Below, one piece after another: positions 8,860 through 15,707 of a stretch of DNA of 64,000 bases (position 1 is the first letter of the stretch; each line of letters opens with the position of its first letter). The stretch is taken from the NCBI GenBank assembly GCA_017528825.1, contig JAFXOI010000041.1, positions 1-64,000 on the forward strand, read 5' to 3'. The DNA is from Elusimicrobiaceae bacterium. Lineage in GTDB: Bacteria; Elusimicrobiota; Elusimicrobia; Elusimicrobiales; Elusimicrobiaceae. The translations under genes and the position numbers were made by a program. The notes beneath the pieces were generated by a model, which was given only the letters and a program-made list of their open reading frames with translations, was not told the DNA's origin and did no database searches.

Positions 8860-9792
8860 ATGGAACATAAAGCAAAAATTCTCTTAGCCGATGACAGCCC
8901 TTCTATACGAGCCTTGGTATCGGAAATTTTGGAAGAAGCTGGCTTTACGGTTATCACGGCTGAAGATGGCCAACAGGCCATTGAAAAAACCTACAAAGAA
9001 AACCCGGATTTATTAATTTTAGATTATGAAATGCCCTATAAAACAGGCTTTGAAGTAGTGAAAGAAGTACGCAGTCACACGGGCTATTTACATACCCCTA
9101 TTATTATCTTTACCGCTGTAACAGCAAAACAAACCAAATTGGAAGGTTTGGAACTGGATATTGACGATTATTTAACCAAACCTACAGATGCCGACGAAGT
9201 AGTGGCCCGCGTTAAATTGTTGCTCAAGCGCAATAAACAAAAAATGGACTGCAATCCGCTGACCCGTTTGCCGGGGAACCCCTCCATTCAAGCGCGGATT
9301 GAAAGTGAGATTTCTTCGGGTCGAAAATTTGCTGTTTTATATTGTGACTTAAACAATTTTAAGGCTTACAATGACAAATATGGTTTTGCCGCCGGAGACA
9401 GAGTGCTCCTTTCCACAGCACGCATCTTAACTACGGCCGCCACGGCTGATCCGCATTCGTTTGTGGGGCATATCGGAGGAGATGATTTTATCATCGTGTG
9501 TGCATTGGACTATGCCGAAAAAATTGCCCAGCAAATTGTAGCCGATATGACGCATTTGGCCCCCAGTTTTTACAATGAAACAGACCGCCAACAAGGATAT
9601 ATGCTATCAGTCAATCGCAAAGGCGACACGGAAAAGTTCTCTTTCCTTTCTATCGGAATTGGCATTGTACACAACTCACTCAAACCGCTCACCTCTTTTG
9701 CCCAAGTGAGCAATATCGGCACAGAACTCAAGTGTTTAGCCAAACAACACGAGGGCAGTTATTACGCCATAGACCGGCGGGGTAATTCATAA
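8860..9792 (+). CDS. response regulator with GGDEF-like domain (GGDDF)
   Basis: I place the start at 8860, 7 bp after the previous stop; the frame stays open further upstream but lies inside the YfiH gene. The 310-residue product has a receiver domain (about 4-122) with acidic pocket D11/D12, phosphorylation site D55 and K107. A GGDEF-type domain follows (about 130-305). The metal-binding DLNNFK (163-168) is intact. The signature reads GGDDF (206-210), with Asp where the catalytic Glu normally stands, so cyclase activity is uncertain. It could make c-di-GMP (or a related dinucleotide) on phosphorylation, or only bind nucleotide. No sensor kinase is adjacent. c-di-GMP often controls type IV pili, and a pilin gene follows convergently, but that link is only suggestive. 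Confidence 0.85.
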   Translation: MEHKAKILLADDSPSIRALVSEILEEAGFTVITAEDGQQAIEKTYKENPDLLILDYEMPYKTGFEVVKEVRSHTGYLHTPIIIFTAVTAKQTKLEGLELDIDDYLTKPTDADEVVARVKLLLKRNKQKMDCNPLTRLPGNPSIQARIESEISSGRKFAVLYCDLNNFKAYNDKYGFAAGDRVLLSTARILTTAATADPHSFVGHIGGDDFIIVCALDYAEKIAQQIVADMTHLAPSFYNETDRQQGYMLSVNRKGDTEKFSFLSIGIGIVHNSLKPLTSFAQVSNIGTELKCLAKQHEGSYYAIDRRGNS

Positions 9793-9820
9793 AAAGCGGT
9801 TTTAATAGCGTCTGCCAATA

Positions 9821-10885
9821 TCAATGGACATATTGTCCGTTTATCATATCCACTTGTTGCTTCACCATTGCGCAACGCTCTGGGGAACAAGCAGGTTTAT
9901 CGCCACAATTGCCACAACAACAAGAACTATCATTATATGTAGCATGTTTACAGCCATAACTACCATTTACATTCGGAGTTTCATAACAAACAGAATCATT
10001 AGAAAAAGTGCCTCCATCACAACCACCATAAAAACTACGGCTGATACAAAGCGAATCATCAAACACAGCATTTCGACAGCCTGACTGTGCATACACCGAA
10101 GATGAAACACATACAGAACTGTTTGAAAAATCAGACCCATTACAACCATCGCTTGCGGCTACACAAGTAGCATTCGTAAAAGTGGAATTTTGACAACCTC
10201 CGCTTGAGTATTGATAAATTCCCTCACATACTCCCCCCTCACCGACTTCTAAATTTTTCTCCCCTTTTACTTTATACCCACAAAACTGCGTAGTTTCATT
10301 ATAGGACATACCTAACCCTACGCATCTATCTGCATTTGTTTTATAACATTTAGCAGTTTTCTGCCCAAAGAAACCATCAACTTCATCACACGTGGCTTTA
10401 TCAACAGACTGGTCAAGCAAATAACGCGTATAGCCGCCTTCTGCATTTAATTCTTGCCCTTGTAGCAAACCACCGCAAAGTCTGTTGGCGCGCTCATCTC
10501 CGGTGGCCGCTTCACAATGTAACTGTCCGGCAAACGTCGGACTCTCATCTAAATAACTAGCAAGCCGTACATTATCGAGCTTACTATTGGTAACGCGGAT
10601 GACATTGGGGTCGGCCGTATTATTAGGGGTTACTAAAGCAAAGGTTAAATCCGTATTATTCATAGTAACATCTAAATTAGCCATTTCATCCGTATAAGAC
10701 CCGTTAGTCATTTTAATGGCTTCTTCGGCATCTTTAATGGCTTTGGCACCCGGCAACATGGTGCTCCAATGGCTTTTATCCACCGCCCCTTGATACATAG
10801 GGATAGCAATAGCTGAAAGCACTCCGATAATCAGTACGACTACTAGTAATTCCACCAGCGTGAATGCTTGTTTATTTTTTTGCAT
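9821..10885 (-). CDS. type IV pilin-like protein with Cys-rich repeat tail (copy 1)
   Basis: The 354-residue protein begins with a short positive leader and the class III prepilin motif QAFTLVELLVVVLIIG; cleavage would be between Ala and Phe (position -1 is Ala, not the usual Gly). The N-terminal helix and a conserved block to about residue 155 are nearly identical to the pilins at 34328 and 51598. The tail (about 205-335) contains five imperfect units of about 20 residues of the form G-C-x(4)-F-x-N/D-x-S-x-C (for example GCQNSTFTNATC, GCRNAVFDDSLC). The end is SSCCCGNCGDKPAC, also conserved in the other two. It is probably an exported minor or major pilin stabilised by disulfides. The leader RNA at 10904-11146 controls it. 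Confidence 0.87.
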   Translation of the reverse strand: MQKNKQAFTLVELLVVVLIIGVLSAIAIPMYQGAVDKSHWSTMLPGAKAIKDAEEAIKMTNGSYTDEMANLDVTMNNTDLTFALVTPNNTADPNVIRVTNSKLDNVRLASYLDESPTFAGQLHCEAATGDERANRLCGGLLQGQELNAEGGYTRYLLDQSVDKATCDEVDGFFGQKTAKCYKTNADRCVGLGMSYNETTQFCGYKVKGEKNLEVGEGGVCEGIYQYSSGGCQNSTFTNATCVAASDGCNGSDFSNSSVCVSSSVYAQSGCRNAVFDDSLCISRSFYGGCDGGTFSNDSVCYETPNVNGSYGCKHATYNDSSCCCGNCGDKPACSPERCAMVKQQVDMINGQYVH

Positions 10886-10903
10886 ACGATTCTCCTTTTG
10901 TTT

Positions 10904-11146
10904 CTGTTTTTAGAAAATGAACGCAAAAAAACGGCTGCTATATTTGAGTCAATCTCAGGTAACCCAAACACAACAGCCGTGGTTTGCTATCATCCGAAGA
11001 TGATAGCAAACACTCGGCACTACATATCCAAGGGATCAGCTCGGATATGTAGTGCCTAAAACGACTGTTCTTGGACTGAGATTGACTTTGGCTTAGCCAA
11101 AGTACACCGTACTCTGCATACGGTTCCAAAAACAGATTCAAATTGT
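10904..11146 (-). ncRNA. structured pilin leader RNA, copy A
   Basis: Reading 5' to 3' on the minus strand: anchor CTGTTTTTGGA (H1-5'); hairpin CCGTA/TACGG; hairpin CTTTGGC/GCCAAAG; segment TCAATCTCAG (4a); TCCAAGAACAG (H1-3'), continuing into ACAGTCGT; a 14-bp hairpin starting GGCACTACATATCC; a 13-bp hairpin starting GTTTGCTATCATC; then ACGGCTG. This last segment opens a 19-bp terminator hairpin ending CAGCCGT and seven T (10931-10925). The terminator loop holds CTGAGATTGA (4b), the exact complement of 4a. ACAGTCGT can pair with ACGGCTGT, which would break the terminator. A second H1-3'-like strand, TCTAAAAACAG, lies at 10914-10904, between the terminator and the ribosome binding site. The terminator ends 40 nt before the pilin ATG. 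The structure is read directly from the sequence; a regulatory role is inferred. Confidence 0.85.
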
Positions 11147-11158
11147 AACTACGGTTTC

Positions 11159-11167
11159 AGTATAGCA
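11159..11167 (-). promoter_or_regulatory. extended -10 promoter of leader A
   Basis: On the minus strand TGCTATACT, an extended -10 element, sits between the end of the GH3-like gene (stop at 11171) and leader A. Transcription would start about 11152, a few bases before the conserved ACAATTTGA. No clear -35 is seen, as expected for extended -10 promoters. Confidence 0.55.
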
Positions 11168-11170
11168 AAT

Positions 11171-12115
11171 TTATTTTTTGAAAGAAAGCGCTTGCTGGCA
11201 GGCGTCTTCCCAAGAGAAAACCGGGGCAGTTCCGGTGACGACTTTGCTGGTAAATAATTCCACATTAGAGACCGCGTGAATAACTGCATCTACAATCGTG
11301 CCTTTGTGAAATTCCTTTTCTACCACATCCAGTACGCTTTCCGGATTGCACGGAGCCATGATTAGTTCTACCCCGCCTTGAATCATTTTCAACGCGGCCG
11401 CGGCTTCATTTTTAATATGGCTTTGAAAAAGCGGCGCACTAATCACGCATCCTTTGTAATTGAGGCGTTTTTTAAGTAGCTCTTTAATGATTTTATCTGA
11501 CATCATGGCGCGGTTGGCAGGGTCTATATTACTAAACACCATGTCGGAAGGCATCACGGCATCTGCTCTGCGGAACATATGTTTATAGGGCACAAATTCC
11601 GCTTCTTCCATTTGTACCAATGTTTTTAAGATTCCGTTGACCCCCGGAAAGTATTTAATACAGTTAAGTACCCCTCCGTTTGCCGCACCGGCCGTATAAT
11701 CGCCGCACAAACGCGCCACGGTCATCGGGTTCTCGCCAAAAGCAGGGCTTTGATATCCGATATCCACCACCGGACACAACAACCAATCTATTCCTAAACT
11801 CCGCGCCAAACGCGCCGTTACTAAACCTTTGCGATAAGTGGCTTCCGCATCGGCCGCTTTGCCTAATTCCTCGTTAGAGGGTAAAGCGGGCGAATCCGAC
11901 ACCACTTCAGACAAATCTTCTTCAAGATCAGCGCAAATCAACAAATGGTCATAAGGAGAGGCTTCTCGTACGGTATCAATAAATTGTTTCGTTTCGCGTG
12001 CATTACCGCCATACACACAAAAGCCACCCACTCCGCGTTTGGCCGCTTCCGTGGCGGCCTTAATATCACTTTGACCAAACCAAAATCCGGGGAAAACCAC
12101 ACGGGCTGGATTCAT
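11171..12115 (-). CDS. GH3 / NagZ-like protein lacking catalytic residues
   Basis: The 314-residue protein has the TIM-barrel outline of beta-N-acetylhexosaminidase NagZ: VFPGFWFG at the start, CPVVDIGYQSPAFGENP (about 114-130) and a K-x-F-P-G motif (154-158, KYFPG). The active site looks lost. NagZ has KHFPGHGD with a catalytic His; here it reads KYFPGVNG (154-161). The nucleophile motif TDDL of NagZ corresponds to CVISAPLF (223-230), without an Asp. It is therefore probably not a classical hydrolase, and may bind a sugar or peptidoglycan fragment. It has no signal peptide. It is the last gene of ndk, alpha/beta hydrolase-like, GH3-like; no separate terminator precedes leader A, so its transcript could read into that leader. 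Confidence 0.75.
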   Translation of the reverse strand: MNPARVVFPGFWFGQSDIKAATEAAKRGVGGFCVYGGNARETKQFIDTVREASPYDHLLICADLEEDLSEVVSDSPALPSNEELGKAADAEATYRKGLVTARLARSLGIDWLLCPVVDIGYQSPAFGENPMTVARLCGDYTAGAANGGVLNCIKYFPGVNGILKTLVQMEEAEFVPYKHMFRRADAVMPSDMVFSNIDPANRAMMSDKIIKELLKKRLNYKGCVISAPLFQSHIKNEAAAALKMIQGGVELIMAPCNPESVLDVVEKEFHKGTIVDAVIHAVSNVELFTSKVVTGTAPVFSWEDACQQALSFKK

Positions 12116-12128
12116 ATCATTTCCTCAC

Positions 12129-12965
12129 TCATTGCAAGATAGACGGAAATAAGGCTTCTTCCGTGTCTGAGGCTGGTATTGGCTCATAGGAGGCTTCTTT
12201 TTCCTCCGTTTCCTCTATAACATCCGGACTGAGCGGCGGTTTTTGCGCAGTGCGTATCCATTGCAATAATTCTGCAGACACCCACGCATCTAAGAGTTCA
12301 TGCCCTTTTTTATCATACGCCGTAGCGAAGGTAACATTTCCTTCCCCACTGCTTAAGAAAGCCACATTGCGCATGACGCTGGCTTCTAAAAATGTTTTTT
12401 TATCATCAGCGGCGGCCGCAATAAATACCGGCCCTTTATACACACGTAGCGAAGGAATCGGCAATACATCTCGGAAATTGGTGACCGGTGTTAGTAATGC
12501 CAGCCCCCCTAACGACGGCCACAAACTGGCCGCTTTGGCCGCTACATTGGCACCCATTCCCACACCAATGAGCATGATATCTTCTTCCGGAACGCCCTTA
12601 TCTTGCAAAAATTCAATGGCAGCATTTACATCTCGTATCATTTTGTTGTATTCATTATCTACGCCTTCTTTTGCAAAAGAACGATATGCCCCCTTGTTCA
12701 CACTGCTACCGTGACCGCGCAAATCCAGCGCCAAATATCCTATTCCGCGTGCGGTTAATTTTCCCGCAAATGTTTGAAAATCCTGATGATTTTTGCCGAT
12801 ATCATGCAACAAAACGACCGTTTTAGACTCTGCTTTTGACGGCACATACCAACCCGCCACTTTCCAGCTGTCTTGAGTGGTTAAACTGACTTCTTGCGGT
12901 TGTGTTTGGGCCATCAACAAACCCACGCTCAAACACAAACCTATACAAAACCAATATTTTTTCAT
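12129..12965 (-). CDS. secreted alpha/beta-hydrolase fold protein without nucleophile Ser
   Basis: The 278-residue protein has a signal peptide (about 1-20, MKKYWFCIGLCLSVGLLMAQ), so it acts outside the cytoplasm. The fold is clear: VVLLHDIGKN (oxyanion region, 50-59), YLALDLRGHGSS (77-88) and the elbow IGVGMGAN (133-140). The elbow should be G-x-S-x-G, but the central residue (136) is Gly (codon GGA). The candidate acid (AADDKK) and His (KKGHELLD) are present. The loss of Ser argues against esterase or peptidase chemistry, unless another residue substitutes. The start overlaps the ndk stop as ATGA. The C-terminal 35 residues are acidic and low in complexity. Confidence 0.78.
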   Translation of the reverse strand: MKKYWFCIGLCLSVGLLMAQTQPQEVSLTTQDSWKVAGWYVPSKAESKTVVLLHDIGKNHQDFQTFAGKLTARGIGYLALDLRGHGSSVNKGAYRSFAKEGVDNEYNKMIRDVNAAIEFLQDKGVPEEDIMLIGVGMGANVAAKAASLWPSLGGLALLTPVTNFRDVLPIPSLRVYKGPVFIAAAADDKKTFLEASVMRNVAFLSSGEGNVTFATAYDKKGHELLDAWVSAELLQWIRTAQKPPLSPDVIEETEEKEASYEPIPASDTEEALFPSILQ

Positions 12966-13414
12966 GGTAAAATTTCTTCCGGCTTAAACCATAAAGCAAT
13001 CTCGCGCGCAGCATCCTCTGCAGAGCCGGAAGCATGCACTGCGTTTTGCATGACATCATTTTTAATACAACCGAACTGACCGCGCAAGGTCCACGGATCT
13101 GCTTTTTCCGGGTTGGTAGCTCCTAAAGCTGCTCTCACTTTAGTAATAGCGTTTTCTCCGCGTAACACAAAAGCATATAAGCGATGATCCGGCAAATGGT
13201 TATAGTCGCCCATCATAAAACGAACGACTCCATCCAAAAAAGGAGAACCTGCCAAATTGGCATAATGTGTTCGTAATAATTCTTCGGTGGCACATACGGC
13301 TTTGGCGGCCACAATATCTAGACCTAAGGCTTCTAAACGGCTCAGAATAATGCCAGTTAATCGTTTTTCAATGGCATCGGGTTTTATTAAAATCAATGTT
13401 TGTTCCATATGCAT
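12962..13414 (-). CDS. ndk: nucleoside diphosphate kinase
   Basis: It transfers the gamma-phosphate of ATP to nucleoside diphosphates through a phospho-His. The 150-residue product shows LILIKPDA near the start and the active-site motif NAVHASGS with H127. Met3 (13408) is an alternative start and fits the family N-terminus (MEQTLILIKPDA) better. A TATAAT box lies just upstream on the minus strand (ggTATAATatg, near 13415-13420), so the leader is extremely short. The gene is followed by the hydrolase-fold gene with a 4-bp overlap. Confidence 0.94.
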   Translation of the reverse strand: MHMEQTLILIKPDAIEKRLTGIILSRLEALGLDIVAAKAVCATEELLRTHYANLAGSPFLDGVVRFMMGDYNHLPDHRLYAFVLRGENAITKVRAALGATNPEKADPWTLRGQFGCIKNDVMQNAVHASGSAEDAAREIALWFKPEEILP

Positions 13415-13456
13415 ATTATACCTAAAAAACTACACAAGAACCCACCCTTCCTATGA

Positions 13457-13462
13457 TATAAT
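13457..13462 (+). promoter_or_regulatory. extended -10 of the Gfo/Idh-lpxB-rel operon
   Basis: TGATATAAT is an extended -10 element. It lies 22 bp before the ATG at 13485, with GTGAGG as ribosome binding site in between. Confidence 0.55.
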
Positions 13463-13484
13463 AATATAAAGTGAGGTAATCTCT

Positions 13485-14546
13485 ATGAGCGATAAGTCTT
13501 CTCTTCGTTTTGGTGTCATTGGTGCCGGCAAAATCGGCACGTTTCATACTCGCACATTGGCTAAGATGCCCGGCGTAACTTTAGTCGGCGTGTGCGATCC
13601 GGATTTAATGCGCGCCCAAAAATTGGCGTGGGAATATAATGCTACCCCTTATTCCAAAATGGAAGAATTGGTAGGCCAAGTGGATGCCATTATCGTGGCG
13701 GCCCCCACACACTTACATCATCAAATCGGCATGTATTGTTTGCAACACGGAGTACATACCTTAGTAGAGAAACCGATTGCCGTTACCTTAGAAGAAGCAC
13801 GCGATTTAATTCAAACAGCCAAATTGCATGACCGCATTTTGCAGGTCGGTCACGTGGAACGTTTTAACCCGGCGGTAGTAGAAGCCGTTAAGTATATAGA
13901 AAATCCGCAATTTATTACCATGAACCGCTTAGGGCCCTACGATGCCCGCATGTCTAATATCGGCGTCATTTTAGACTTAATGATTCATGATATCGACTTA
14001 CTTTTAACTCTGGTGAAAAGTGAAGTGGTCAGCGTAGATGCCACGGGGCTAAGCGTATTTTCTAAGCATGAAGATATTGCCAACGTGCGCATCCGTTTTG
14101 CCAACGGCGCTTTGGCCGATTTAACAGCCAGCCGTGCCAGCTTTGAACGTGCACGTTTTATGCATTTATTCCAACAAGATGCTTATATTTCCGTGGACTT
14201 TATGAATGCACGAGTTAAGCTGTACAAGAAAGAAAAACCGGTTATTACCTCTATGCAAGATTTGACCGTAGAGTATCCGCCGGTAAAAAAACAGCTGCCC
14301 ATCACCGCGGAAATCCTGCATTTTATCGACTGCATCAAAACACACAGAACGCCCGCTCCCAGCGGAGAAAAAGGCAGCAAAGCCTTGGAGTTGGCTTTGA
14401 AAATCACCGACAGCATCCACCGCTTTGATATCCCTAAAACCGGGCACGTGCGTACTCCCAAACCGGTGCAGATGGTGCACGACGTAGCCAAGGCCGCGCA
14501 AATTATGTTTGATGAGACTTTCAGCCAGTTTAAACAGGATAAATAA
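13485..14546 (+). CDS. Gfo/Idh/MocA family oxidoreductase, possibly UDP-sugar 3-dehydrogenase
   Basis: The 353-residue protein has an N-terminal Rossmann fold (FGVIGAGKIGTFH, about 9-21) and the family motif EKP (VEKPIAV, about 95-101). A catalytic-site segment reads LDLMIHDIDLLL (about 163-175). The gene lies 1 bp before lpxB on the same strand. In several phyla a Gfo/Idh gene next to lpxB is GnnA, which oxidises the 3-OH of UDP-GlcNAc so that GnnB can make the 3-amino sugar for lipid A. No gnnB aminotransferase is in this window. The GnnA-like role is inferred from position and should be held loosely; inositol or other sugar dehydrogenases are the alternative. Confidence 0.8.
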   Translation: MSDKSSLRFGVIGAGKIGTFHTRTLAKMPGVTLVGVCDPDLMRAQKLAWEYNATPYSKMEELVGQVDAIIVAAPTHLHHQIGMYCLQHGVHTLVEKPIAVTLEEARDLIQTAKLHDRILQVGHVERFNPAVVEAVKYIENPQFITMNRLGPYDARMSNIGVILDLMIHDIDLLLTLVKSEVVSVDATGLSVFSKHEDIANVRIRFANGALADLTASRASFERARFMHLFQQDAYISVDFMNARVKLYKKEKPVITSMQDLTVEYPPVKKQLPITAEILHFIDCIKTHRTPAPSGEKGSKALELALKITDSIHRFDIPKTGHVRTPKPVQMVHDVAKAAQIMFDETFSQFKQDK

Positions 14547-14547
14547 T

Positions 14548-15705
14548 ATGCCTACCATTACCCCCTTGACTAAACGTATTTTACTGGTAGCCGGTGACAT
14601 TTCCGGCGACTTACACGCCGCTTCTTTGATGAAAGAACTCAAAAAGGCAGATCCGTCTGTACATATTACTGCCATCGGCGGGCCGCGTATGCAAGAACAG
14701 GCCGATGCGTTTTTGTTTGACTTGGCTTCTCAAGGGGCCAGTGGTTTTGTAGAACCGCTGAAAAAAATGCCGTTATGGATTAGTTTGCTTAAGCTCATCC
14801 GTCAATACATGGAAACGCAAAATCCGTCGGCTGTAATTGTGGTAGACTTTTACGGGTTTAATCACCAAGTGTTGGAAATGGCTTCCCGCAGACACATTCC
14901 GGCCTATTATTACGTTACGCCGCAAGTGTGGGCCAGCCGCCAATACCGGGCTAAAAAATTGGCCGCTTTAACCAAAAAAATGTTTGTTATCTATCCTTTT
15001 GAGCCGGCCTTCCATCAGAAATTCGGTGGCAATGCCGTGTTCTTAGGAAATCCGCTACTGGATATCATGCCCGACCCGCAGCAACCGGCTGCTTCCGTGC
15101 AAGAAAACCCCAAAACCAAGGCTTGGAAACTGGGCATTTTGCCGGGAAGCCGCCGCGGAGAAATCACCCGCTTGTTGCCGGTGTTCTATCAAACCTTTAA
15201 GCAAGTACTCAAGGAGTTCCCTTATACGCAGGCCTATTTATTTGCCCTGCCGGATGCCAATGAGGCGGACTTATTGGCTTTGCTAGGTGAAGCACCGCAT
15301 CCCAATTTCAAAATCGTCAAAGATAAGAATTATCAAATCCGCAGCCAAATGGATTTTATCTTGGCTTGTTCCGGCACGGCTACTTTAGAAAATGCTTTAT
15401 TGGGGGTACCCATGGTAGTAGCTTATAAACTATTCTGGCCCACCTATCAAATTGCTAAAGCTATTATTAAAGTGCCGTATATCTCTCTGGTCAATTTACT
15501 GGCTCAAAAACCGCTCGTGAAGGAATTAATACAACACGAAGCAAATCCAAAAGCATTAGCCGCAGAAACCATGGCCATGTTTCAAAACCCGACCAAACTG
15601 GCGGCACAACGCGACGCCCTGTTACGCCTACGTTCTTCTTTAGGCAAAAAAGGAGTGGCTGAACGCGCCGCTAAGGAAATTCTGGCTGACATCGCCAAAC
15701 AATAA
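14548..15705 (+). CDS. lpxB: lipid-A-disaccharide synthase
   Basis: It joins UDP-2,3-diacylglucosamine and lipid X into the lipid A disaccharide at the inner membrane. I choose the ATG at 14548, one base after the previous stop. The 385-residue product has the family start ILLVAGDISGDLHAASL with the GD(I)SGD motif, then AIGGPRM, YVTPQVWASR and LPGSRRGEI, all typical of LpxB. The frame is open upstream, but that part lies inside the dehydrogenase gene. With lptD further along, it shows that the cell makes lipopolysaccharide. Confidence 0.94.
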   Translation: MPTITPLTKRILLVAGDISGDLHAASLMKELKKADPSVHITAIGGPRMQEQADAFLFDLASQGASGFVEPLKKMPLWISLLKLIRQYMETQNPSAVIVVDFYGFNHQVLEMASRRHIPAYYYVTPQVWASRQYRAKKLAALTKKMFVIYPFEPAFHQKFGGNAVFLGNPLLDIMPDPQQPAASVQENPKTKAWKLGILPGSRRGEITRLLPVFYQTFKQVLKEFPYTQAYLFALPDANEADLLALLGEAPHPNFKIVKDKNYQIRSQMDFILACSGTATLENALLGVPMVVAYKLFWPTYQIAKAIIKVPYISLVNLLAQKPLVKELIQHEANPKALAAETMAMFQNPTKLAAQRDALLRLRSSLGKKGVAERAAKEILADIAKQ

Positions 15706-15707
15706 CT

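Noticed and set aside
10904-11146. c-di-GMP-I (GEMM) or c-di-GMP-II riboswitch as identity of the pilin leaders
   Set aside because: The conserved GEMM strings (such as CAGGGCAAACC and the GNRA tetraloop with its receptor) are absent, and the helix order with two 5' hairpins and a terminator-loop pairing does not match either class.
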